From Actinoplanes sp. M2I2 (GTDB taxonomy: Bacteria > Actinomycetota > Actinomycetes > Mycobacteriales > Micromonosporaceae), in the NCBI RefSeq assembly GCF_023544445.1, contig NZ_JALPVJ010000004.1, positions 248,001-312,000 of the forward strand: 64,000 bases of DNA. The letters are read 5' to 3'. The translations under genes and the position numbers were made by a program. The first letter of the stretch is position 1. Each line of letters opens with the position of its first letter. Under the pieces are notes generated by a model that saw nothing but the letters and a program-made list of their open reading frames with translations, made no database searches and was not told where the DNA came from. Positions 34,239 through 41,632 of the stretch are shown piece by piece.

Positions 34239-34685
34239 GTGTACGCCGCAGCGCATCTCGACGCCGAGCCGCGCGGAGGGCCTGGATCGGATGCAGCACT
34301 ACGGGCCATCGCTTCTCGATAGAGCTGCTGTGAAGGTTGATCAAAACACCGGTCGCCCAGCCCCACACGAAGGTCGGGATCTGCGCCAGAAGAGCACCGA
34401 GCTGGTCGATGGCGGAGTGCGCCGCCGACAGCAGAGGAGCCAGCTCCTCCGCGCCAAGCTGGAGAACGGACAGAACGATCACTGCGAAGTGAAATGCCAG
34501 GTCAGAGGCCATGTGCTTCTACCATCGGCGCAACTCCACGTCCGCCAACTACACGTGCGCCAGACAGCTGTGTTCCGCGCGGCGGGGGAGATCGGCGCCG
34601 ACGGTGTGCCTCAGTACCAGCTGACGCTCGGCGAGCTGCCCCGCGGGCGGGGCTACCTGTACCTGAGGAAGGGGGACACCGCATA
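34239..34685. other. Gap between polymerase and primase genes
   Basis: 447 bp without a convincing plus-strand gene. A minus-strand frame at 34183-34512 encodes 109 residues with a hydrophobic start (FHFAVIVLSVLQLGAEELAP) but has a weak ribosome site and a low-quality tail. Codon pattern differs from the neighbours. It may hold a damaged small gene or regulatory sequence. Confidence 0.35.
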
Positions 34686-35564
34686 GTGTCGACCGCGACA
34701 CTGCACGCCGCTCTGGCCTTGGCCGAGCAGGACATCCCCGTTTTCTTGCTCGGGCGAACCAAAAGGCCCGTGGCCAACTGCTCCGCATGCCCTGCCAACG
34801 ACGACAGCCACGACCGGGCCGGGTGTGGACACCTGACCTGCCACGGCTTCTACGCCGCCACGACCGACCCCGAGCGCATCCGCGGAATGCACGACGCGGT
34901 CCCGGACGGCCTGCTCGCGATCCGTACCGGCACGATTTGCGATCTTGCGGTGATCGACATCGATCCGCGCAACGGCGGTCGGCTCATACCTGAGTTGATG
35001 CCGCCGACCCGGTGTGTGCTGACCGGCTCGGACGGCTGGCACCTGTATTACCGGCACCCGGGCGGGCTGCTGGCCAAGGATCTCAAGCATCGCGGGTTCC
35101 CGGGGATTGACGTCAAGGCTGACGGCGGGTACGTGGTCGCGCCGCCCTCGATCCATCCGGGCACCCGGCGCCCGTACCGGTGGGCGCAGGACCGGCCGGT
35201 GATTGAGATGAGCCCGCCGCTGATCGCCGCGTGCCGGCCTGCCGAGGCGCCGCCGGCCGCGACCCGCCCCACGGCCCCGACCCCGACGACACACGGCGGG
35301 CTCATCTCAAACCCCGCCGCCCTGCTCGCCTCACACATTCGCGCTGTCGAGCGGGCACCGACAGGCCGGCGCCGGGTGACCCTCTACGGCGCCGCCCGCG
35401 GCGTGGCCCGGATGGTCGCCGCCGGCGCCATCACCGCGGCCGACGCGTACGCCGCGCTCTACGCCGCCGGGCAACGCGCCGAGCAGTCCCACTACAACAT
35501 CACCACCGCAATCACCGGCGGATTCCGCGCCGAATCCGTTGCTACCGAAGGGATTGCCGCATGA
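34686..35564 (+). CDS. Bifunctional primase-polymerase (Prim-Pol)
   Basis: 292 residues from GTG 34686 (GGAAGGGGG upstream). Prim-Pol landmarks: HAALALAEQDIPVFLLGRTK at the start, two Cys/His groups (NCSACPANDDSHDRAGCGHL), the catalytic pair in AVIDIDPRNGG (D-x-D, about residue 97), GSDGWHLYYRHPGG (His) and GIDVKADGGYVVAPPSIHPG. It should make primers, and perhaps copy DNA, to start replication of the excised element. It overlaps the DUF3631 gene by 4 bases. Confidence 0.88.
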   Translation: MSTATLHAALALAEQDIPVFLLGRTKRPVANCSACPANDDSHDRAGCGHLTCHGFYAATTDPERIRGMHDAVPDGLLAIRTGTICDLAVIDIDPRNGGRLIPELMPPTRCVLTGSDGWHLYYRHPGGLLAKDLKHRGFPGIDVKADGGYVVAPPSIHPGTRRPYRWAQDRPVIEMSPPLIAACRPAEAPPAATRPTAPTPTTHGGLISNPAALLASHIRAVERAPTGRRRVTLYGAARGVARMVAAGAITAADAYAALYAAGQRAEQSHYNITTAITGGFRAESVATEGIAA

Positions 35565-36778
35565 CCGACCCCAGCCCGCCACCCGAGGGCGCCGCGGTCC
35601 TTGACCGCCTGCACGCTGTGCTGATCAAGTACGTGATCCTTCCCTCGGCCGAGGCGATCGACGCCGCCGTGCTGTGGATCGCCGCGACTCACGCTCAGGA
35701 CGCGTGGACCCACGCCCCGCGGCTGGTGATCAAGGCACCGGAGAAGCGGTGCGGCAAGTCCCGGTTCCTCGACGTCGTGGACGGCACCTGCTACCGGCCG
35801 TTCATGACTGTCAACTCGTCCACCGCGGCGATCTGCCGCTCGATCACCGACGCCGACCCGCCCACCATCTTGCTCGACGAGGCCGACACGATCTTCGGTG
35901 GCAAGGCGGCCGAGTCCAACGAAGAGCTGCGCGGGCTGCTCAACGCCGGTCACCAGCGGGGCCGGCCGATGACCCGCTGGGATCACACGAAGAAGGAACT
36001 CGAGCGGATTCCGACCTTTGCGATGGCGGCCCTGGCGGGTATCGGGTCGATGCCCGACACCATCGAGGACCGCGCCGTCGTGGTCAAGATGCGTCGCCGG
36101 ACCGCATCGGAGAAGGTTGCCCCGTTCCGGTCCCGCCGTGATGGCCCGGCCCTCAAGCAGCTCGCCGCCGACCTGACCGCCTGGCTCCGGCCCAACCTGA
36201 CCGAGCTGGAAAACGCTGAGCCGGCCATGCCGCTGGAAGACCGTGCCGCCGACACCTGGGAACCCTTGATCGCGGTCGCTGACCTCGCGGGAGGGAACTG
36301 GCCCGAACGCGCTCGCCGGGCAGCGCAGGCGATGAACGCGGCCCGCGAGGGCGACACCGAGTTCTCCGACCGGCTTCGCGTGCTGATCGACTGCCGCACC
36401 GTGTTCGGCAACATGGAAGCTCTGCCGTCCACCGTGCTGCTCGATCGGCTCAAGGCGCTTCCCGAGTCACCGTGGGCCGAGTACAACGGCGGGACCGGGC
36501 TGACCTCGATGAAGCTCAGCGGCCTGCTGCGTGAGTACGAGATCACCTCCCAGAACATTCGGTTCGGGCCGCCGACTGGGCAGGTCAAGGGCTTCCACCG
36601 AGAGGCGTTCATCGACGCGTGGGAGCGCTATTGCCCGCCTGCCGACCCGGGGGAGTCCGTCGAGCCGTCCCAGCCGTACCAGCCGTCCCAAGACGGTGTT
36701 TCCGCAGGCCAACCCCCGGTACGGCTTTTACGCCCGGTACGACTTGAGTCGTCCCACGACCAGACCGGGACGGCTTAA
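35561..36778 (+). CDS. DUF3631 ATPase/helicase-like replication protein
   Basis: 405 residues. Walker A-like APEKRCGKSRFLD (GKS) at about 55-67 and Walker B PTILLDEADTIF at about 103-114 belong to the DUF3631 family, which follows Prim-Pol genes in many actinobacterial elements. AGIGSMPDTIEDRAVVVKMR resembles sensor and arginine-finger regions. Family members are thought to be the replicative helicase or loader. The C-terminal coding DNA carries three 9 bp repeats (EPSQPYQPSQ), and its stop codon lies within a 20 bp palindrome, so the end of the gene doubles as part of a repeat locus. Confidence 0.82.
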   Translation: MTDPSPPPEGAAVLDRLHAVLIKYVILPSAEAIDAAVLWIAATHAQDAWTHAPRLVIKAPEKRCGKSRFLDVVDGTCYRPFMTVNSSTAAICRSITDADPPTILLDEADTIFGGKAAESNEELRGLLNAGHQRGRPMTRWDHTKKELERIPTFAMAALAGIGSMPDTIEDRAVVVKMRRRTASEKVAPFRSRRDGPALKQLAADLTAWLRPNLTELENAEPAMPLEDRAADTWEPLIAVADLAGGNWPERARRAAQAMNAAREGDTEFSDRLRVLIDCRTVFGNMEALPSTVLLDRLKALPESPWAEYNGGTGLTSMKLSGLLREYEITSQNIRFGPPTGQVKGFHREAFIDAWERYCPPADPGESVEPSQPYQPSQDGVSAGQPPVRLLRPVRLESSHDQTGTA

Positions 36779-36858
36779 GCCGTCCCACCCCTGAAAAGCC
36801 GTCCCGGCCCTGACCAGCACAAATACGCCTGTGGGACGACTGGGACGGCTGGGACGGC
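36663..36858. repeat. 9 bp repeat cluster with central palindrome, candidate replication origin
   Basis: Three direct 9 bp units start at 36663, 36672 and 36681 (AGCCGTCCC, AGCCGTACC, AGCCGTCCC). A perfect 20 bp palindrome at 36767-36786 has arms GGGACGGCTT and AAGCCGTCCC. A lone GCCGTCCC lies at about 36798. Three units in the opposite orientation start at 36832, 36841 and 36850 (TGGGACGAC, TGGGACGGC, TGGGACGGC). The symmetric layout straddling the end of the helicase gene resembles iterons of an origin, or an operator for the xis-int genes just downstream. Confidence 0.7.
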
Positions 36859-37141
36859 TTACCCCCTCGCAACCCCGTGATCCACACGCCGAGCTGCAAC
36901 ACGATCAACGGGCTCAGCGGCGAAATCGCACCGGCTCACGAGTCCGTAAAGACATAGGTTCATCCAGTCATACCGGCCTTACGCAGATCTTGGCTCCACG
37001 ACGCTCTCAGCGGCCCGCTCTACCAGGCCTCTACCGCGGCGGGTACGCGCGCCGCTCGAACCAACCCCACGCGCGGAACGGGTGCCTAGGGCCGTTCTGC
37101 GCAGCCCAACCGCACCGCTCGCACCGGGAGGCAACCCCCTG

Positions 37142-37405
37142 ATGGCCGACGTCATCACGCTCAGCCGCGCCGAAACGACAACGACCACCGACCTGCGCCC
37201 GCCCGCGCGCGGCGCGGCTACCTACACCGTCAAGCAGGTCGCCGAGCTGCTCGGCCTCAGCCTCGGTGGGACCTACCAAGCGCTCCGGGCCGGAGAGATC
37301 CCCGCCAAGCGGATCGGTGGTCGCTGGGTGGTGCCGGTACGCCGCTTCCACGCATGGCTCGACGCCGAGGAAAACGAAGCGACGCCGGGGCGCCTCGTCG
37401 CCTGA
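37142..37405 (+). CDS. xis: Excisionase (MerR/Xis-type HTH)
   Basis: 87 residues. TYTVKQVAELLGLSLGGTYQ then ALRAGEIPAKRIGGRWVVPV is the classic excisionase helix-turn-helix with its wing. It lies 70 bases before the integrase and in the same orientation, the usual AICE order. It should bend DNA at the attachment sites and favour excision. Confidence 0.88.
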   Translation: MADVITLSRAETTTTTDLRPPARGAATYTVKQVAELLGLSLGGTYQALRAGEIPAKRIGGRWVVPVRRFHAWLDAEENEATPGRLVA

Positions 37406-37475
37406 TCGCCGTCACCTGCGGGCCACCGACACATTTCGGTGGCCCGCACCCTATTGATCGAGAGAGGATGCTCGC

Positions 37476-38786
37476 TTGCGAGGCTCCGTTTTCAAGCGCT
37501 GCCAATGCCGCGACGGCAACGGGAAGAGGATCAAAAACTGTCGCAAGCCTCACGGCTCATGGTGCTTCGTAGTCGACGCGGGCACCGATCCCGCGACCGG
37601 CAAGCGCAAGCAGATACCCCGGTCCGGGTTCAAGACCAAGGCCGAGGCCGAAGAGGCACTCACAGCCGAGCTGGCGAAGCTCAACGCCGGGACGTGGACC
37701 GACGACAAAGGCATCACCGTAGCCGCATGGCTCGAACAGTGGCTCGCCGAGCTGGTAGCCGCCAAGCGGGCGGTCAAGACGGTCACCAACTACCGCACGC
37801 ACGTCCGCGACTGCTGGAACCCCCAGCTCGGACATATGCTCCTGCGGGACGTACGGCGAGGGCACATCGAGCGCGTGCTGGCCAACCTGGCGGCCCCGCT
37901 CGACGGCGACCGGCCGACCGGCAACATCGGTCGGCGCATCGCGCAACGGGCGCCCGCCACCGTCGAGAGCTACCGCAAGACGATCCGAGCCGCGCTCGCA
38001 GCGGCGCAGCGACGGGAGCTGATCGGTGCGAATCCCGCGCTCGGCCGCATGGACTCGATCCCGCGACCGGACGCGGACGGCGACGACGAGCCGGTCATGT
38101 GGGAACCGGAGGACACCGCGCGGTACCTCGAACACGTGCTCGGCGACCGGCTCTCGGCGCTCTACGAGCTGGCCGCGTACGCCGGGCTGCGGCGGGCCGA
38201 GCTGTGTGGCCTGCGGTGGTCGGACATCGACTCGGACGGCACGCCCGGCCTGACCGTGCGGTTGACCAACGTTTCGGTGACCCGCAAGGAGGTCACCGCC
38301 GAGCAGGCCCGGTGCCCGATCTGCGGTGCGGAGCACGTCGGCGTACTGCTCAAGCCGCCGAAGTCGCGGGCCGGCCGCCGGTGGGTGCCGCTGGCCGTCC
38401 CGGCGCTGGCCGCGCTCGACCGGCACCGAGCCGATCAACAGATCGAGCGAGACCTGTTCGGGGTGGACTACGACGATCACGATCTCGTGTTCTGCCGCCC
38501 GGACGGTACGCCGCTACGGGCCGATCGCGTGACGGTTGAGTTCGAGAAGCACGTCCGCGCGTGCGGCCTGCCGATCATCCGGCTGCACGACACCCGGCAC
38601 GGCGCGTGCTCGCTCATGCTCGCTGGCGGTGTCCCGATCGAGGTGGTGCAGTTGATCCTTGGCCACGCCAGCCCGGACATCACCCGGCGCGTCTACAAGC
38701 ACCTGATGCGCAAGGAGACCGCGCGACAGGTCGAGAAGGCGACCAAGCTTCTGACCCGCCATCGGCCCAAGCAAAAGGCCCCGTGA
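37476..38786 (+). CDS. int: Tyrosine site-specific integrase
   Basis: 436 residues from TTG 37476 with GAGAGAGGA upstream. The N-terminus RGSVFKRCQCRDGNGKRIKN and AP2-like arm-binding region are followed by a core-binding helical domain (about 65-175) and the catalytic domain: Arg in YAGLRRAELCGL, His/Arg in RLHDTRHGACS, His in LGHAS and the nucleophile Tyr in TRRVYKHLM. A short CPICGAEH insert sits between the first Arg and the HxxR box and may bind a metal. It acts on the tRNA-Arg site directly downstream. Confidence 0.93.
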   Translation: MRGSVFKRCQCRDGNGKRIKNCRKPHGSWCFVVDAGTDPATGKRKQIPRSGFKTKAEAEEALTAELAKLNAGTWTDDKGITVAAWLEQWLAELVAAKRAVKTVTNYRTHVRDCWNPQLGHMLLRDVRRGHIERVLANLAAPLDGDRPTGNIGRRIAQRAPATVESYRKTIRAALAAAQRRELIGANPALGRMDSIPRPDADGDDEPVMWEPEDTARYLEHVLGDRLSALYELAAYAGLRRAELCGLRWSDIDSDGTPGLTVRLTNVSVTRKEVTAEQARCPICGAEHVGVLLKPPKSRAGRRWVPLAVPALAALDRHRADQQIERDLFGVDYDDHDLVFCRPDGTPLRADRVTVEFEKHVRACGLPIIRLHDTRHGACSLMLAGGVPIEVVQLILGHASPDITRRVYKHLMRKETARQVEKATKLLTRHRPKQKAP

Positions 38787-38843
38787 GCAATCCGTGAGCA
38801 ATCGGCAGGTCTGGCGATCTCTGCCGGCTTTGTCACGGGAAGC

Positions 38844-38878
38844 GAAAGGGCCTCCCACCGCAGGTGAGAGGCCCTTTC
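38844..38878. terminator. Bidirectional terminator between int and tRNA-Arg
   Basis: GAAAGGGCCTC (38844-38854) pairs with GAGGCCCTTTC (38868-38878). It follows the int stop and also lies 7 bases past the 3' end of the minus-strand tRNA-Arg. It belongs to the element and so replaces the tRNA's own terminator, now at 10852-10884. Confidence 0.75.
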
Positions 38879-38883
38879 CGAAA

Positions 38884-38926
38884 GTGCGCCCGAAGGGACT
38901 CGAACCCCTAACCTTCTGATCCGTAG
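38884..38926. repeat. Right attachment site (43 bp direct repeat)
   Basis: Identical to 10893-10935 and contained within tRNA-Arg from its discriminator base to the anticodon loop. Integration at this core restores a complete tRNA sequence from the element's copy. Confidence 0.95.
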
Positions 38927-38957
38927 TCAGATGCTCTATCCATTGAGCTACGGGCGC
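38885..38957 (-). tRNA. tRNA-Arg (anticodon ACG)
   Basis: 73 bases. Acceptor stem GCGCCCG/CGGGCGC, anticodon stem TCTGA/TCAGA around the loop CTACGGA, T arm AGGGG-TTCGAGT-CCCTT, discriminator A, CCA not encoded. Its 3' half is supplied by the integrated element. Confidence 0.96.
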
Positions 38958-38993
38958 TCAGTGCTTTGCCAGCATACACACTCGCTCTGCACG

Positions 38994-39084
38994 CGGAGAC
39001 TCCGGGATTCGAACCCGGGAGGGGCTATAAAACCCCAACCGCATTAGCAGTGCGGCGCCATAGACCAGACTAGGCGAAGTCTCC
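38994..39084 (-). tRNA. tRNA-Ser (anticodon GCT)
   Basis: 91 bases. Acceptor GGAGACT/AGTCTCC, anticodon stem CCGCA/TGCGG around CTGCTAA, a long variable arm (GGGGTTTTATAGCCCC) as expected for serine, T arm CCGGG-TTCGAAT-CCCGG, discriminator G. Confidence 0.96.
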
Positions 39085-39229
39085 CCGGCGGCCTGTGAAG
39101 GCCACCGACGGTTGAGGATACCGGACCGGCTCGGCGCCGCACAAAGCGGTTGCCATCCTGAGCGCGACGGGTGGGTCGCAGGCCTCTCCAACAGGTGAAA
39201 TGTCGCGAGTGCGGCTAGGCTGCTGCGGC

Positions 39230-40687
39230 ATGGAGGAGATCCCGCCCACCGAGCCCCGCAAGGAATCGCGCCCCCGTGCCTCGCGCGCTCCGTTCGACGC
39301 GCCGGGTGAGACGCCGCCGGGCGGGACGCCTGCGGGACGGTCGCCGCGCCGGCCCGGAAAGGCCGCGCCGCCGGTCACCTTCCAGCCGCCCAGTGCGGAA
39401 AGTCACCCTGAGGGTGATCCGGCTTCGAGCGAGAATCGCGCTTCCCGCCGTACGGGGGTGACACGCCCCACAGAGTCACCGGACAACCCGCGCCCCGCCG
39501 AGCCGGGTGCCGCCCAGCCTCCGCGCAAGAGCTCGCCGCGCAAGCAACGCGCCCCCAAGCCCACGCCGCCAGAATCCGGCGTGTCGAGCACCCCACCGGC
39601 CAAGTCAGCCGCACCGAACTCAGCCTCGCCCGGGAACTCAGCCTCGCCCGGAAAGTCGACCCCACCGCCGAAGTCGGCCCCTCCAGCGAAGGCGGCCTCT
39701 CCAGCGAAGGCGGCCTCTCCAGCGAAGGCAGCCCCTCCAGCGAAGGCGGCCCCAGCAGCGAAGTCAGTCTCGCCGGCGAAGTCGGCCTATTCGGCAAAGT
39801 CGGTGTCGCCGGCCAAGAAGGCTGCCCAGTCGAGGACGGAACCCTCCGCGGTCACCGGCACACCCGCTGATCAGACCAGCGCGACCAGTCCGGCGGTTCA
39901 AGGAAAGGCAACACCTGGCGGTCCTTCGGAGGAAGTCGCCGACACGAGGCAGGACCTGGCCGCTTCTTCTGCGGCTACTCCGGCCGTGCCGAACACCGGT
40001 CGCTCCTCGGCTTCGGCGTCACAGCCGTCGACAGGGAAGGTCGAGGCCGGGAGCGGCGGAAACGACGACACCCGGGCTGAGGGGCGATCCGTCGAGCGTT
40101 GGGCCCGGGTTCTCTCCAACCCGGTGTACACGCCCGAGCTGCTAGCGCTGGCGGCTGTCGAGACCATCGGGCCGCGTGCTCGTGAGTGGGCGGCCACGAC
40201 CAGTTCGGCCTATCCGGCGGCCACCCCGCACGCCCTTGCCCGTCTGGCGACCCGGCAGTTCGGTCGCTTCGGCGCGGTGGCCAGCGTGTTCGGTGCGGTC
40301 GCCGGGTCGTATGCGGCGCTGGCCCTGGTCGCGACCCGGGCGCTCACCGACGCCGAGCTGATCCTGCACCTTGCGGCCGCTCATGGGATCGATCCGACGG
40401 ACCCGCGACGGGCGGTCGACCTGCTGGTGGTCACTCGGGTGCATGAGTCGGCCGGTGAGGCGGAGGCGGCCCTGGCCGCGGCCCGCGACGATCAGCCGGG
40501 CGGTGGCGGGGGCGACGCGCTGGCGCGGCTGGGTCGGCTGATCGCGCCGCAGGTGGCCGCGTGGGCGGCGCTCCGCTCGGTCAATCGCGCCTACCCGGGT
40601 ACGAGCCTGCTGGCTGCTGTGCTCGACAGCGCCACCGCGGTCCAGACGACCGCCGCCCGCGCCACGACGTACTACCGGGGCCGCTGA
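39230..40687 (+). CDS. EcsC-like protein with long Lys/Ala/Pro-rich N-terminal repeat region
   Basis: 485 residues from ATG 39230. Residues 1-290 are disordered, rich in Pro/Ala/Lys/Ser, with PAKAAS/PAKSxx repeats like a histone H1 tail. Residues about 300-485 resemble the EcsC family (RWARVLSNPVYTPELLALAA ... HALARLATRQFGRFGAVASV ... DAELILHLAAAHGIDPTDPR), which has amphipathic helices and membrane association. The basic tail may bind nucleic acid or polyanions; this is inferred from composition only. Confidence 0.7.
   Translation: MEEIPPTEPRKESRPRASRAPFDAPGETPPGGTPAGRSPRRPGKAAPPVTFQPPSAESHPEGDPASSENRASRRTGVTRPTESPDNPRPAEPGAAQPPRKSSPRKQRAPKPTPPESGVSSTPPAKSAAPNSASPGNSASPGKSTPPPKSAPPAKAASPAKAASPAKAAPPAKAAPAAKSVSPAKSAYSAKSVSPAKKAAQSRTEPSAVTGTPADQTSATSPAVQGKATPGGPSEEVADTRQDLAASSAATPAVPNTGRSSASASQPSTGKVEAGSGGNDDTRAEGRSVERWARVLSNPVYTPELLALAAVETIGPRAREWAATTSSAYPAATPHALARLATRQFGRFGAVASVFGAVAGSYAALALVATRALTDAELILHLAAAHGIDPTDPRRAVDLLVVTRVHESAGEAEAALAAARDDQPGGGGGDALARLGRLIAPQVAAWAALRSVNRAYPGTSLLAAVLDSATAVQTTAARATTYYRGR
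39676..39758 (+). repeat. 18 bp tandem repeats coding for PAKAA(S/P)
   Basis: The unit CCAGCGAAGGCGGCCTCT recurs about four to five times with small changes inside the basic region of the EcsC-like gene. Copy number can vary by slippage. Confidence 0.75.
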
Positions 40688-40724
40688 TCCGCCGGGCGTC
40701 AGACCCAATGGATGATCCGCGGCG

Positions 40725-41492
40725 TCAGACCCAGTTGAGCCAGGAGTCGGGCAGGGCGGTGTAGCCGACGAAGGCCACCACGTCGAGCAGGGTGTGGGCC
40801 ACGATCAGCGGCATCACGCGCTTGAAACGCAGGAAGAAGAGCGCGAACACCACACCCATCACCGCGTTGCCGATGAAGGCCCCGAAGCCCTGGTACAGGT
40901 GGTACGACCCGCGCAGCACGGCTGAGCAGGCGATGATCGCGACGGTCGACATGCCCCACTGCCGCAGCCGGGTCATCAGGTAGCCGACGACGATCACCTC
41001 TTCGAGCACCGCGTTCTTGACGGCGGCGAGGATGAGCACCGGCACCGCCCACCACACCTGCTGCAGGGCCGCCGGCACGATGTCGGCGTTGATGCCGAGC
41101 AGCTTGGCCACGTACACCAGAAGCAGCCCGGGAATCCCGATGCCGGCGGCCAGCAACGCACCCCAGCCCCAGTCGAAGGCCGGGCGGTCGGCCGACAGGC
41201 CCAGCTCGCGGCGCGGGGAGATGTGGTCGCGCAGCAGCAGATAGAGCACCAGCACGACCGGCATCAGGTCGAAGGCGATGCCGAGCAGCTGGTAGGTGAG
41301 GTCGAGGTAGGGCCGCGCCGACCGGGACGCGTTGAGGACGGCCGCCTGCTGCGAGAGCGGCTGATCGGCCGTGAGCTTGGCGATGATCGACACCACGGAG
41401 TAGATCGCGCTCTGTCCGAGCGACAACAGCAGCACGATGATGATCTCGGCGGTGAGGATCGGCCGGGTGGCCTGCTGGCGCTCTAGAGTCAC
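40725..41492 (-). CDS. CPBP-family intramembrane metalloprotease
   Basis: 255 residues, about seven membrane segments, GTG start. CPBP (Abi) motifs are present: NAVLEEVIVVGYLMTRL (EE-x3-x3-R), RGSYHLYQG (His) and a final IVAHTLLD (H-x3-D). Such proteases handle prenylated or bacteriocin-related substrates in other bacteria; the target here is unknown. A 13 bp repeat of GGCGTCAGACCCA (40695 and 40721) lies at its stop codon. Confidence 0.82.
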   Translation of the reverse strand: MTLERQQATRPILTAEIIIVLLLSLGQSAIYSVVSIIAKLTADQPLSQQAAVLNASRSARPYLDLTYQLLGIAFDLMPVVLVLYLLLRDHISPRRELGLSADRPAFDWGWGALLAAGIGIPGLLLVYVAKLLGINADIVPAALQQVWWAVPVLILAAVKNAVLEEVIVVGYLMTRLRQWGMSTVAIIACSAVLRGSYHLYQGFGAFIGNAVMGVVFALFFLRFKRVMPLIVAHTLLDVVAFVGYTALPDSWLNWV

Positions 41493-41583
41493 GCGACAAC
41501 TCTAAGGCGGGCCGAAAACGGGCACTGCCCTCAACCTAAACGGACTTATCCGGGCAAGCGTCGCGGGATGAATTGAGATGAGT

Positions 41584-41598
41584 CGCACGGGCCGTGCG
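41584..41598. promoter_or_regulatory. Inverted repeat upstream of the flavohaemoglobin gene
   Basis: CGCACGG and CCGTGCG separated by one G lie 35 bases before the ATG at 41633. It may be an operator for a stress-responsive repressor. Only symmetry and position support it. Confidence 0.3.
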
Positions 41599-41632
41599 TC
41601 GCCTATCCGACTGATCTGCCCACCCTGAAGAC

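Larger units (their letters stand above)
10893..38926. mobile_element. Integrated actinomycete integrative and conjugative element (AICE), about 28 kb
   Basis: It is bounded by the 43 bp repeats, with xis and a tyrosine integrase beside the intact tRNA-Arg. It contains the standard AICE parts: a single FtsK/TraB-like translocase instead of a type IV secretion system, a DUF2637 protein, SSB, a RRQRL-type zinc protein, DUF6284, a Nudix-HTH protein and a HTH-TPR regulator. Replication genes are a primase-polymerase, a DUF3631 ATPase and a family A polymerase. Cargo at 11157-18596 is defence-like. All expected modules are open and undamaged, so the element may still be able to excise and transfer. 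Confidence 0.93.

Noticed and set aside
40695..40733. 13 bp direct repeat at the end of the CPBP gene as an insertion footprint
   Set aside because: The repeat merely duplicates the stop region with 26 base spacing; no mobile sequence lies between the copies.
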